Assembly: GCF_000612585.1 (NCBI RefSeq)
Contig: NZ_JFCA01000067.1
Span: 1-34,772 of the forward strand
Direction of reading: 5' to 3'
DNA: 34,772 bases
From: Pseudomonas sp. CHM02
Lineage (GTDB): Bacteria > Pseudomonadota > Gammaproteobacteria > Pseudomonadales > Pseudomonadaceae
The translations under genes were made by a program, and so were the position numbers. The notes beneath the pieces were generated by a model, which saw only the letters and a program-made list of their open reading frames with translations, was not told the origin of the DNA and ran no database searches. Of this stretch, positions 23,793 through 32,533 are shown piece by piece (position 1 is the stretch's first letter; every line of letters starts with the position of its first letter).

Positions 23793-24719
23793 TTGATCGA
23801 AATAAGCAATCTGACAAAGCACACGGGTAACAAAGCAATCATTAGCGACTTTTCATTCAGTGCTCATCAACAAGAATGCCTGGGACTCTTCGGACACGAT
23901 CACAGGGTCAAAACAACCTTACTCAATCTAATAGCCGGTTCGACGCAACCGTCCAGCGGTCATATCACTATCCAGGGATACGCCACGCATACCCATGCCC
24001 TTAAAACGAGGCAACTCGTCGGCTATCAACTTTCCAGGGACCTCGGCCATCCGACGATGTCCGTCAAAACCTTCCTTGAACTCATTGCCGCGATTCGTGG
24101 TTTCCACGGAGCCGAAAAGCGCGCCCGGCTGGGGCAGTCTGTCGCCCGGCTGGAATTGTTTCCCGTGCTCAATGCGCCCCTCGATGCCCTCTCCATCGAC
24201 TGGAAGCGCAAAGTCGCCATTGCCCAGGCGATCCTGCACGGCCCACCCCTCTTACTGCTGGATGAGCCAACCGAAGGGCTCGCGCCTGATCAGAAACAGA
24301 CATTCAGGGCGCTGATCCAATCACTGACGCAAGAAATGACCGTGATCATCGCCTCCCGCCACTGCGATGAATTGTCTGAGTTGTGTACCCGCGCACTGGT
24401 CATTGCAGACGGTCGTCTCGTCGCCGACACCCCCCTGCCCGATCTACAGCGCAGCTCTCGTCACTTCCAGGCAGTCACCCTTGCCGCGGAGACACCGCTG
24501 GATCTGCTGGCACTGGCCGTACTGCCTGGCGTGGCCGGCATCGAAGAGCATCGGCGTGCCCCCGGTACAGTGACCGTTCTCGCCATGCCGGGGCACACCA
24601 TTTATCCCCATATCAACACGCTGATCGCCAGTCGCCGCTGGAAAATCAACGCACTGAACCTGGAGCCAGGTCGCCTGAATGATGTGGTCCACCACCTGAG
24701 CCAAGAGACGCCTCTTTGA
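23793..24719 (+). CDS. Gld-type ABC transporter ATP-binding protein with degenerate motifs
   Basis: A 308-residue protein with the GldA/NosF ABC ATPase layout, but key motifs have changed. Walker A reads GHDHRVKTT (34-42): lysine 40 remains, but the glycines normally at 37 and 39 are H and V. The signature reads LSIDW (133-137) in place of LSGGQ or LSKGY. The H-loop position appears to be R189, with a histidine one residue later. Walker B is intact (LLLLDEPTEGL, 153-163), as is a Q-loop-like GYQLSRDLGHP. ATP turnover may be weak or absent. The start is TTG 23793, forced by a TAA nine bases upstream, with no clear ribosome site. The stop overlaps the permease start as TTGA. Confidence 0.85.
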   Translation: MIEISNLTKHTGNKAIISDFSFSAHQQECLGLFGHDHRVKTTLLNLIAGSTQPSSGHITIQGYATHTHALKTRQLVGYQLSRDLGHPTMSVKTFLELIAAIRGFHGAEKRARLGQSVARLELFPVLNAPLDALSIDWKRKVAIAQAILHGPPLLLLDEPTEGLAPDQKQTFRALIQSLTQEMTVIIASRHCDELSELCTRALVIADGRLVADTPLPDLQRSSRHFQAVTLAAETPLDLLALAVLPGVAGIEEHRRAPGTVTVLAMPGHTIYPHINTLIASRRWKINALNLEPGRLNDVVHHLSQETPL

Positions 24720-25441
24720 AACTATTGCCCATTATTTTAAAGCGTCAGCTCGCCAGCTATGCCCATGCACCCGGTACTTACTTGAGCATCGCCCTTTTCC
24801 TGATTTTGTCAGTGACCCTGGGGTTGTATATAAGCCAGTGGCCGATAGAAAACGGCGGTGACTTGCAGGTTTTTTTCCAGTTCCACCCCTGGCTCTATTT
24901 ACTGTTGATTCCCGACCTGGCGACACGACTATGGTCGGATGAAGCCAATGCGGGTTTTCTGGACCTGATGAAAACCATGCCCGTCACAACGTCTGAATGG
25001 GTAATCGGAAAATTCCTCGCCGCCTGGCTCGTCGCAGGCATGGCCCTGATTCTTATGCTCCCTCTCGTCATGATCGCCAATTACCTGGGCAGCGCGGATA
25101 ACAGCGTTATCGCTTCGCAATTTGTGGCGAGCTGGCTGCTGGCCGGCAGCTACCTGTCGGCGGGATGCTTTATTGGCACACTTGTATGTCAGCGCACTGT
25201 CGTTTTCGTAATGACGCTGGGCTTATTGCTCACAGCCAGTGGACTTGCCTATTTATTGGATGCACTTGAACATCAAGTCCCTATAGGGCTGATTGACAGC
25301 CTGACCACACTCAGTCCTACGGTGCGATTCAACAGTATCGATGATGGAAAACTTACACTTCGCGATACGCTTTACTTCATCAGCATGATCTTCGGCTTTC
25401 TCGCTGCGACAACAGTCACACTCAACTATAAACACAGCTGA
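24716..25441 (+). CDS. ABC-2-type permease, GldF-like
   Basis: A 241-residue membrane protein with about six helices. It opens with LLPIILKRQLASYAHAPGTY, the amphipathic start typical of GldF/NosY permeases (an 'R-E-L-x-S-Y' helix before helix 1), then SIALFLILSVTLGLYIS. The cytoplasmic loop DLMKTMPVTTSEWVIGKF matches the coupling region of this family. The start is TTG 24716, overlapping the ATPase stop, so translation is probably coupled. The third gene of the operon follows 15 bases after its stop. The transported substrate is unknown. Confidence 0.85.
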   Translation: MKLLPIILKRQLASYAHAPGTYLSIALFLILSVTLGLYISQWPIENGGDLQVFFQFHPWLYLLLIPDLATRLWSDEANAGFLDLMKTMPVTTSEWVIGKFLAAWLVAGMALILMLPLVMIANYLGSADNSVIASQFVASWLLAGSYLSAGCFIGTLVCQRTVVFVMTLGLLLTASGLAYLLDALEHQVPIGLIDSLTTLSPTVRFNSIDDGKLTLRDTLYFISMIFGFLAATTVTLNYKHS

Positions 25442-25456
25442 GAAGGTAAATCCTTA

Positions 25457-27187
25457 ATGCGGTCCACTCTGCGCACCGGCATGACGCTCACCGTCATCTT
25501 GTTGCTGTTCCTGGCTTTCAACCTGGTGTGGGTCGGTAGACTTCCAGATGCACGGTGGGATTTTTCTCAGCAAAAAGTTCACACGTTATCGCCGCCGGTA
25601 CACCACCTGCTGGCCACCCTGGAAAGCCCCGTGGACTTGTATTATTTCAACTCGAACAACAAATCGAAAAGAAGCTATACCGTAAAACGCTACGGCAAGC
25701 GCATTGAAGATCTGCTCAGAGAGTACGAAAAAGCGGCCAAAGGCATGATCAATCTGCACCTGATTGAACCTGCACCTTTTTCGGAAGATGCCTACCGGGC
25801 CCGGTTATCCGGACTCGACGACAACCCAGGGTTTCTTGGCCTTATCGGCACCCGCGCCGGCCACGGGGTGCGACGTATCGGATCGTTCAGCCTCGACCGG
25901 GAGCCCTTGCTCGAGTATGAAATCAGTCATCTGCTCTCTAAGTTGCAGCACCCGAAGCGCCCGGTTATCGCACTGTTGTCGGGGCTGGCAATGGATGAAT
26001 CAGCAGGCCGGCTGCTGCAGGAGCTTCAGCGAAAATTCGAGCTGGTCAACGTGGATCCGACTGCCGTGCAAGTCCCGGGCTCCATCAAAACGCTGATGGT
26101 TGTACACCCACGGGGGCTGTCTGAGCGAGCGCTGTACGGGATCGAACAATTTGTATTGAGGGGCGGCAAATTGATGATGTTCATCGACCCCCTGAACGAA
26201 CAACGTTCCCACGCGAACCCAGCCAGTCCCCGACTGGACGAGTTGCTCGCTGCCTGGGGTATCCAGATGCCAGCGGACAAACTGGTGGTCGACTACCTCT
26301 ATACGCCCTGGGAGGCGCCGCGTGTGCCCAATCAAGTCAGATTGAACCTGCCCCGGCGGGCGATGAACGCCAACGACATCAGTACATGGAACCTCAATAG
26401 AGTGACCGTATCGAGCAGCGGCGCCCTCTACCCACTGAACAGAGCGCGTACAACCTTCACCCCTCTCCTGAGCAGCTCCGAGCAAGCTGTGCTGCTGGAC
26501 ACCAGCAGCTTGACTGGCGCGACCACGTTCGATTCATTGATTGAACAGGCCTCGAGCCAGGAGCAACACCCTGTCATTGCCGCGCGTATCGAGGGGCCGA
26601 GCTATTCGGTGTTTCCCGATGGCATCAAGGGGCAACCGCCGGGTCTGCAGAAAGCCGCGCAGATCCATGTCGTGGTCATTGCCGACACGGACATGCTTAC
26701 GGACAACGTCATCAACTCGGCGCCCGACAGCAACGCGCTGTTTGTCTTGAACACCCTGGATAACCTGTCTGCGCCCGAGACACTCGCCGCTATTCGCCCT
26801 CGCACGGCACCGCAAAGGCCACCGACTGTGCTGGCGAGCATGCGCGAAGTCGCGAACCAGGCCTATCGCTTGAAGGCCAGCGAACTGGAGCGACGTCTGC
26901 ACCGAACGGAGTTGGAGTGGCAACGTCTGAGCCCATGGACGACCAGCCTTGGCACCCAGGCGGTGGACACTACCACCCAACTGCAAGCACTCAACAAGGA
27001 ACGCCTGCGCCTGCCCATGGAGCTGCATGCCTTGCAGCGTGAAGCCTATGCCCAGGTGCATCGCCTGGAACTGGCCATGAAGCTGGTCGTGACGTTGGCG
27101 ATACCGCTGATGTTATGCCTGTTCGCCTGGATGATCGTGCTAGGCCACCGCCGCCGTTGGCTGCACGCTACCTGCGTGACTCACTGA
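25457..27187 (+). CDS. GldG-like auxiliary membrane protein of an ABC transporter
   Basis: A 576-residue protein of the GldG type (ABC-type system 'gliding motility auxiliary component', PF09822-like). A membrane helix spans about residues 9-28. The family signature follows: KVHTLSPPVHHLLATLESPV, then a periplasmic domain with RPVIALLSGLAMDES and GGKLMMFIDPLNEQR. A charged helical stretch (about 460-540) precedes a C-terminal membrane helix (about 545-568) and the short basic tail RRRW. The ATG has AGAAGG 10 bases upstream. In Bacteroidetes, GldA-GldF-GldG form an ABC complex needed for gliding; similar triads in proteobacteria have no established job. Confidence 0.85.
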   Translation: MRSTLRTGMTLTVILLLFLAFNLVWVGRLPDARWDFSQQKVHTLSPPVHHLLATLESPVDLYYFNSNNKSKRSYTVKRYGKRIEDLLREYEKAAKGMINLHLIEPAPFSEDAYRARLSGLDDNPGFLGLIGTRAGHGVRRIGSFSLDREPLLEYEISHLLSKLQHPKRPVIALLSGLAMDESAGRLLQELQRKFELVNVDPTAVQVPGSIKTLMVVHPRGLSERALYGIEQFVLRGGKLMMFIDPLNEQRSHANPASPRLDELLAAWGIQMPADKLVVDYLYTPWEAPRVPNQVRLNLPRRAMNANDISTWNLNRVTVSSSGALYPLNRARTTFTPLLSSSEQAVLLDTSSLTGATTFDSLIEQASSQEQHPVIAARIEGPSYSVFPDGIKGQPPGLQKAAQIHVVVIADTDMLTDNVINSAPDSNALFVLNTLDNLSAPETLAAIRPRTAPQRPPTVLASMREVANQAYRLKASELERRLHRTELEWQRLSPWTTSLGTQAVDTTTQLQALNKERLRLPMELHALQREAYAQVHRLELAMKLVVTLAIPLMLCLFAWMIVLGHRRRWLHATCVTH

Positions 27188-27191
27188 ACGT

Positions 27192-27500
27192 TCAGCGACG
27201 GGCTATCAGCCCTTGTCGGGCAATGCGGGTCAAATGGCGGATGACCTCATCGGCATCGCTGGCGCTGGGGGCCTGGATAACGGCAAGGTCAAAACTGTTG
27301 CTGGCAAAACGCGCAAGGGAGTCGCCATCTTCAACAAACTGGATCAGGAACGCTGAAGGTCGGCCAGTACGACGCGGCCAGCCATCCAGGTAACGCAACA
27401 GCGTTGGCTGGTGCTTGCCGCCCAGGAGAATTTTCGGATTGCGCTGCGTGAGGTCCGCGGTGATCGGGGCCAGGCGTATCAGGGGGCGTAGTGCATTCAT
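27192..27500 (-). CDS. Hypothetical protein
   Basis: A 102-residue protein, MNALRPLIRLAPITADLTQR at the start. I do not recognise a named family. The middle (SFDLAVIQAPSASDADEVIR) faintly resembles the post-motif-II region of class I methyltransferases, but no SAM-binding glycine motif is present, so no function is assigned. ATG 27500 has a weak ribosome site; the frame extends to 27581 without better support. It converges on the GldG-like gene with only four bases between stops. The 250 bases upstream of it hold no gene. Confidence 0.6.
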   Translation of the reverse strand: MNALRPLIRLAPITADLTQRNPKILLGGKHQPTLLRYLDGWPRRTGRPSAFLIQFVEDGDSLARFASNSFDLAVIQAPSASDADEVIRHLTRIARQGLIARR

Positions 27501-27705
27501 CGTGTCGTGTCTCTGCCTCAAAAGTCTGCGGGCAGGTGAGAGGCAACACCGAACCAGCGCTTTAGCGGAATTTCGAAGCATGGAGCATGCTTCTGTCGGG
27601 ACCGATGACGATCACCCATGGCGCCCCGCAATTAGCTGTTTAAATCGGCGCATGAGCGGCATCCTAGAGAAGCCTGTGGTGCGGTGTCAAGAATCCCGAG
27701 CAACG

Positions 27706-27729
27706 AAAAGGCCCGCACATGGCGGGCCT
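27706..27729 (-). terminator. doxX terminator
   Basis: On the minus strand AGGCCCGC-CATGT-GCGGGCCT (arms 27722-27729 and 27709-27716) leads into a short T run. It sits 20 bases after the DoxX stop. Confidence 0.85.
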
Positions 27730-27750
27730 GTTCAGGGTCTGGCAGAAGAA

Positions 27751-28185
27751 TCAGTGAGCGATGGCGCGGTCGGCAGACAGTTTGCCAGCACCTTCCAGCA
27801 GCACGGCCAGGGAACCACCCAGCAACGCCAGCGCGAACTCATAACCGTTGTTGGCCATGAACAAACCGTTATGGATGTGCACCGAGAAGATCGCCACCAG
27901 CGACAGGATGGTCAGGCCCAATGCCGCAGGGCGAGCCAGCAGGCCAATGATCAGCGCCAGGCCAGCGAAGAACTCGGTGCCCCCCGACAGCAGCGCCATC
28001 AGGGTACCCGGCGCCAGGCCGATGCTTTCCATCCACTGGGCAGTGCCCGCCAGGCCGTAGCCGCCAAACCAGCCAAAGAGTTTTTGCGAACCGTGGGCGG
28101 CGAAGATGATGCCGACAACGATGCGCAGGATAGTCAGGCCATAACCGGCGCGGGTGGACAGGATGCTTTTGATCAGTGGGCTCAT
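27751..28185 (-). CDS. DoxX-family membrane protein
   Basis: A 144-residue protein with four membrane helices, of the DoxX/YphA family. Characteristic stretches are ILRIVVGIIFAAHGSQKLFG, SGGTEFFAGLALIIGLL and HNGLFMANNGYEFALALLGG. DoxX-like proteins are linked to redox homeostasis, quinone or thiosulfate chemistry and stress responses, but no single reaction holds for the family. ATG 28185 has AAAGGA 9 bases upstream. The promoter region contains a large dyad at 28224-28275 that looks like an operator. It is monocistronic, with its own terminator. Confidence 0.9.
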   Translation of the reverse strand: MSPLIKSILSTRAGYGLTILRIVVGIIFAAHGSQKLFGWFGGYGLAGTAQWMESIGLAPGTLMALLSGGTEFFAGLALIIGLLARPAALGLTILSLVAIFSVHIHNGLFMANNGYEFALALLGGSLAVLLEGAGKLSADRAIAH

Positions 28186-28223
28186 GGTGATAATCCTTTC
28201 AAAGTAGGGGTGGGTTGGCCGCT

Positions 28224-28275
28224 ATATTAATCAGTTTAGGCAATGATAAAAGCCGAAAAAATGCCTAATTAATAT
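28224..28275. promoter_or_regulatory. Large dyad in the doxX promoter region
   Basis: ATATTAAT (28224-28231) and TAGGCA (28237-28242) are mirrored by TGCCTA (28262-28267) and ATTAATAT (28268-28275). The outer and inner halves match perfectly, but the spacing between them differs by five bases. Such symmetry between divergent or tandem promoters suggests a repressor site. Confidence 0.5.
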
Positions 28276-28287
28276 CGACAAAACCGA

Positions 28288-29709
28288 TCATTTCCGTGAG
28301 ACGATTTTCGCCGCTGGCGGCTCCAGGGACTCCCGCTCCCGGTCGAACGCCAAATAGTACTTGTTGACGCTATTAACATAGCTGACGCCGCCCATCCCTA
28401 CTTGCTCCATGGCAATACGTTCAACCTGGAAGAACCACTGATTGGGGTTCAGCCCTCGGCGCTTGGCTTCGGTACGCATGCCCTGCACGCGCTCCGGCCC
28501 CATGTTGTACGCCGCCAGTACAAAGGCCATGCGCTCGCGTTCATTGAGCTTGGGGCTGGCGAAGAACTTGCGGCGGATCATCGCCAGGTAACGCGCCCCC
28601 GCCTGCACATTGCTATCAAGGTTCTCGATATTGTTGACCCCCACGCGTTGCGCCGCCGAGGGCGTGATCTGCATCAGGCCGGTGGGGCCGCCGCTGTTGC
28701 GTGCGCCTGGGTCCAACGCCGATTCCTTGAAGGCCAGTGCGGCAAGGTTGAGCCAATCCATGCCTTGCTCGCGCGCATGCTTTTGCAACACCGGACGCAG
28801 TTTCTCCAGGCGCTGGCGGTCCACGCGGGCCAACGGATTACGCACTTGATAGAGGCGCCGGTAGATACGCTGGAACGCCACATCCTGGTCGGAAGGGGTT
28901 CGATAGGTCTTGAGGAACCGATCAATGCTGGCCCGCAGCATTGACGCATCCTGGCGCACAAACCAGTACTCGTCGCCCGGTTCGCTGATCGCCACCTGCT
29001 TGTCGAAGCGCAACTTGGGCAAGATCTTCGACCAGCGTTCGGCAATCGGTTTCTCGACAATGGTCAGGTGGAAAATGCCGGCCTGGACCATTTCCAGCAC
29101 GTCTTCCACGGCCAGGGTCGGGTCCACCCACTCCACTTTCACCGGGGGTTGCTTGTGCAGTGCCAGCTTCTGGTTGACCTGGTTGATGGCATCCGCCGCC
29201 GCGCTGCCGGTGGTCAGCGCCAGGGTGCGGCCAGACAATTGCTCCAGCTTGGTAAATCGCCGTTCCCCCTTTACGCCCACCAGCCACAACGGCACATCGC
29301 TGGCAATCGGGTCGCTGGTGCTGATCTTGTGCACAGCCTTTACATCAAGCAACTCGCCGGGCGCCACCAGGTCACCTTCGCCACGGGCCAGCGCGCCAAG
29401 CAACTGGTCCTTGGCCTTCGGAATGATCTTGAGGTTGATTTCCTGGCCATCACGGGCATGGCCATTGAGGTATTGCTCGAAGGCGCGCAGGCGATGGTAT
29501 TCGACACCGATGGCCTGGCCCTGGACCTCGCCGGAACTGTTACGGCTCTGGTTGACCAATACACGCAGGGTACGGCTGGAACGAATCTCCGCCAGGTCGC
29601 GGACCTTGCCGGGCCTGGTCACTTCCAGCGGCCCGTCCAGACGCGCGACCGCCGCCATGGGCAGCAGCAGCGTCAGGCACAACATAAGCAACGCCGAGGG
29701 TCGGATCAT
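28288..29709 (-). CDS. mltF2: MltF-type membrane-bound lytic murein transglycosylase
   Basis: A 473-residue exported enzyme. The signal peptide covers residues 1-22. An ABC-type solute-binding domain (about 45-270, starting SSRTLRVLVNQSRNSSG) is followed by a lysozyme-like SLT domain (about 305-450). Catalytic E329 is in AFKESALDPGARNSGG, followed by GLMQITPSAA and VLAAYNMGPERVQGM. It cleaves peptidoglycan to 1,6-anhydromuropeptides, and the regulatory domain senses peptides. The order with tatD and a chemoreceptor fits the second Pseudomonas MltF copy, so the symbol mltF2 is given from synteny recalled, not searched. ATG 29709 has GGAG 6 bases upstream. Confidence 0.9.
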   Translation of the reverse strand: MIRPSALLMLCLTLLLPMAAVARLDGPLEVTRPGKVRDLAEIRSSRTLRVLVNQSRNSSGEVQGQAIGVEYHRLRAFEQYLNGHARDGQEINLKIIPKAKDQLLGALARGEGDLVAPGELLDVKAVHKISTSDPIASDVPLWLVGVKGERRFTKLEQLSGRTLALTTGSAAADAINQVNQKLALHKQPPVKVEWVDPTLAVEDVLEMVQAGIFHLTIVEKPIAERWSKILPKLRFDKQVAISEPGDEYWFVRQDASMLRASIDRFLKTYRTPSDQDVAFQRIYRRLYQVRNPLARVDRQRLEKLRPVLQKHAREQGMDWLNLAALAFKESALDPGARNSGGPTGLMQITPSAAQRVGVNNIENLDSNVQAGARYLAMIRRKFFASPKLNERERMAFVLAAYNMGPERVQGMRTEAKRRGLNPNQWFFQVERIAMEQVGMGGVSYVNSVNKYYLAFDRERESLEPPAAKIVSRK

Positions 29710-29946
29710 CCGCTCTCCGGAAAAGAATACTGGCCAACGCCCTCGCGAAAAACGAGGCGCTGGGAGTCAGAAACAGAGCGCTTTATGCGCAGGCTTTGCG
29801 CGCAACGGTGGCACGGGGCAAGGCGTTCGGCCAACCACAATGTCACTTGCGACGTTCAAAGACAGCTATAACTCGTTGTAGTTCTTCGATTTTCTTATAA
29901 ATCTACAGCTCTGATATGCTTTCCGGCCGCAGGCGGAGATAGCACC

Positions 29947-30753
29947 ATGCAACTCATTGATATCGGCGTCAACCTGACCAACCCCAGTTTCGACGAGAAG
30001 CACCAGGCCGTGCTTGAGCGTGCCTATGCCGCCGGTGTGCAACAACTGGTGCTCACCGGCACCAGTGTCGAGGGCAGCGAACAAGCCCTGGAGCTGTGCG
30101 TAAAACTGGATGAAACGGGCCAGCGTCTGTTCAGCACCGCCGGCATCCACCCCCATTCCGCCAGCGACTGGAACAGCGACAGTGCCCAGCGGTTGCGGGC
30201 TTTGCTCAATGAAAGCCGCGTACGCGCAGTGGGTGAATGCGGGCTGGATTTCAATCGCGATTTTTCACCGCGCCCACAGCAGGAAAAAGTCCTGGAAGAG
30301 CACCTGGCCCTGGCCGTCGAGCTGAAACTGCCGGTGTTCCTCCACGAACGTGATGCCAACCAGCGCCTGCTGGACATCCTCAAGGACTACCGCGATCACC
30401 TCAGCGCCGCTGTGGTGCATTGCTTCACCGGCGAACAGGCGGCGCTGTTCAGCTACCTCGACCTCGACGTGCACATCGGCATCACCGGCTGGATCTGCGA
30501 CGAACGACGTGGGACACACCTGCACCCACTGGTCAGGGAAATTCCCCGTGGCCGTCTGATGCTGGAAAGCGACGCCCCCTATCTGCTGCCGCGAACGCTG
30601 CGCCCCAAGCCGAAAAATGGCCGCAACGAACCCGCGTATCTGCCGGAAGTCCTGCGCGAAGTCGCCCTGCACCGCAACGAAAGCGTGGAGGACCTGGCCC
30701 GGCACAGCACGGCCTGCGCCCGCCGCTTTTTTGGGCTGCCTGACGTGGATTGA
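29947..30753 (+). CDS. tatD: TatD, metal-dependent DNase / hydrolase
   Basis: A 268-residue TIM-barrel hydrolase that is clearly TatD rather than YcfH or YjjV: it opens QLIDIGVNLTNPSFDEKHQ, and has STAGIHPHSASDW, VGECGLDFNRDFS, VFLHERDANQRLL, VVHCFTGEQAALF and GITGWICDERRG. The metal ligands are the histidines and glutamate in those motifs and the aspartate in LESDAPYLLPR. TatD is a 3'-5' exonuclease linked to DNA repair and H2O2 resistance. ATG 29947 has GGAG 9 bases upstream. It is divergent from mltF2, with a 237-base gap that holds no gene, and is followed by the chemoreceptor. Confidence 0.96.
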   Translation: MQLIDIGVNLTNPSFDEKHQAVLERAYAAGVQQLVLTGTSVEGSEQALELCVKLDETGQRLFSTAGIHPHSASDWNSDSAQRLRALLNESRVRAVGECGLDFNRDFSPRPQQEKVLEEHLALAVELKLPVFLHERDANQRLLDILKDYRDHLSAAVVHCFTGEQAALFSYLDLDVHIGITGWICDERRGTHLHPLVREIPRGRLMLESDAPYLLPRTLRPKPKNGRNEPAYLPEVLREVALHRNESVEDLARHSTACARRFFGLPDVD

Positions 30754-30849
30754 TGCGGCGCATTGACCCATGTCAAAACCGGTTTTCGGGATAGCGGCAC
30801 AATAATGGCACCTTGCCAATGCTGTTTCCGCTATCAGAGAAAACCTTCC

Positions 30850-32331
30850 ATGGGTGCCTGGCTTAGCAATATCTCGCTGAAGTACAAATTCTGGGCCGTG
30901 AACGCGGTCGCCTTCATTACCACCCTGCTGTTGGTGCTCTACGCCGTGCAGCTTGAACAACAGGCCCGCAGCGACGCATCGCGGGCCTCGGCGCAGGTCC
31001 AGGCGCACTTGCTCGGCGCCTGGCCAGGTGGCAAAGCGCTGCCCAAGGGCGAACACTGGCTGACGTTCCAGCGCGGCCAAGTCCCACAACTGGCGGATCA
31101 GGATCTGTCAGCCCTGGGCAGTACCCTCGGCTGGGTCGAACTCAACCACATGCCGTTGTTCGGGGAAAACCCTTTGATGGGGGCTGAAGTCATCGCCCGC
31201 ACTGACGGCCAATATGTCGCCGTGCTCGCCTATGCACCCAGCCTGAGCCAGGTGTTCGGCGAACGTTTCGCCAACTATGCGGTGGCGGTCTTGATCCTGA
31301 TGCTGGCGATGCTCGGTGCGTCGCAATTGCTGATCCGCTTCCTGCTCAGCCAGCTCAACACCCTCAAGGACGTGATGCTGCACGTGGAAAAAACCGGCGA
31401 CCTGTCGGCCCGCGTGCCGTTGGCGTGCAAGGATGAAGTCGGCCAGATGGCCAGCGCCTTCAACGCCATGCAAGCCGGCTACCAGCGCGTGGTCAACACC
31501 GTGGCGCGTACTGCCAAGCAACTTGATGATGGCGCCGCACGGCTGGCCAGCAGCATGAACGACGTGCAGCACGGCATGCTCGGCCAGCAGAGCGAAACCG
31601 ACCAGGCCGCCACCGCCATCAACGAAATGACCGCCACCGTCTACCACATTGCCCAGCACGCCGGCGCCACCCGCGACCTGTCGCAGACCGCCGACACCCT
31701 CGCCGGCAGCGGCCAGGAAGTGGTGACCCGCGTACAACGCTCGATTGCCGGCCTGTCCACGGGTGTGCAACAGACTGCCGAAATGATCCAGAAACTCGCC
31801 GAGGACAGCCAGAAAATCAACGGTGTGGTCAGCGTGATCCACAGCATCGCCGAGCAAACCAACCTGCTCGCCCTCAACGCTGCCATCGAAGCCGCCCGCG
31901 CCGGAGAAATGGGCCGGGGTTTCGCCGTGGTTGCCGATGAAGTGCGCAACCTGGCCAAGCGCGTGCAAAGCTCCACTGACGAAATCACCCGCATGGTCTC
32001 CGCGCTGCAAGCCGGCACCCGCGACGCGGTGGACTTCATGCAGGAAAGCTCGTTCAAGGCTGACGACTGCGTGCAGCAAGCCCAGGAAGCCGGCGCCGCA
32101 CTCGCCGAAATCACTGGCGCCGTGGCGCAGATGCGCGAGAGCAACACCCAGATCGCCGTCGCCGCCGAACAGCAAAGCCACGTTGCCGAAGAGATGAACC
32201 GCGCAGTGGTGAGCATTCGTGATGTAACCGAGAACACCGTGCAGCAGACCGTGGATTCGGCGACAACCAGCAATGAACTCGCCACCCTGGCAGGGGAATT
32301 GAGCAAGGCGATTGGGCAGTTGAAGCTGTAG
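30850..32331 (+). CDS. Methyl-accepting chemotaxis protein (transmembrane chemoreceptor)
   Basis: A 493-residue chemoreceptor. Membrane helix 1 is about residues 13-33 and helix 2 about 143-165. Between them is a small periplasmic domain of about 110 residues, too short for a typical dCache domain. A HAMP domain follows (LLSQLNTLKDVMLHVEKTGD), then the signalling hairpin with its conserved tip SIAEQTNLLALNAAIEAARA and GRGFAVVADEVRNLAKR. There is no C-terminal CheR-tethering pentapeptide. The ligand is unknown. ATG 30850 is chosen because the frame upstream lacks a start signal. tatD ends 97 bases earlier. Confidence 0.94.
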   Translation: MGAWLSNISLKYKFWAVNAVAFITTLLLVLYAVQLEQQARSDASRASAQVQAHLLGAWPGGKALPKGEHWLTFQRGQVPQLADQDLSALGSTLGWVELNHMPLFGENPLMGAEVIARTDGQYVAVLAYAPSLSQVFGERFANYAVAVLILMLAMLGASQLLIRFLLSQLNTLKDVMLHVEKTGDLSARVPLACKDEVGQMASAFNAMQAGYQRVVNTVARTAKQLDDGAARLASSMNDVQHGMLGQQSETDQAATAINEMTATVYHIAQHAGATRDLSQTADTLAGSGQEVVTRVQRSIAGLSTGVQQTAEMIQKLAEDSQKINGVVSVIHSIAEQTNLLALNAAIEAARAGEMGRGFAVVADEVRNLAKRVQSSTDEITRMVSALQAGTRDAVDFMQESSFKADDCVQQAQEAGAALAEITGAVAQMRESNTQIAVAAEQQSHVAEEMNRAVVSIRDVTENTVQQTVDSATTSNELATLAGELSKAIGQLKL

Positions 32332-32365
32332 GACTGTTCAACCTGTAATCCCCCTCCTACAACAA

Positions 32366-32435
32366 AGCCTCGGTATGCCTGAGGTTTTGGCGAAACGTCC
32401 TAACCCTCCCGGCGAATAACGCCGACTTCTTTTCC
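32366..32435 (+). terminator. Two weak terminator-like hairpins after the chemoreceptor
   Basis: CCTCGG...CCTGAGG followed by TTTT (32368-32388), with one bulge, and CGGCG-AATAA-CGCCG followed by a T-rich tail (32410-32433). Neither is ideal. Confidence 0.45.
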
Positions 32436-32488
32436 CTGGCAACCTCTCCAAAGTCTCTCGCCTGATCAATCAGCGCGAGGGACCGCCG

Positions 32489-32533
32489 ATGCACCTCTCA
32501 CTTCGTGCCCCACTTAATGGGGCCGCTTCATGA
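32489..32533 (+). CDS. 14-codon upstream ORF coupled to the Rhs gene
   Basis: ATG at 32489 is preceded by GAGGGA at about 6 bases, a better ribosome site than that of the Rhs gene itself. It encodes MHLSLRAPLNGAAS, and its TGA overlaps the Rhs ATG as ATGA (32530-32533). A role as a translational coupling leader is inferred from this layout; the peptide itself may have no function. Confidence 0.4.
   Translation: MHLSLRAPLNGAAS

Noticed and set aside
31108..32181. 357-codon minus-strand frame antisense to the chemoreceptor
   Set aside because: Shadow frame over a certain gene.
32340..32365. Possible half REP element (CTCCTACA after the chemoreceptor)
   Set aside because: Only eight bases match the REP tail and no second arm is present.
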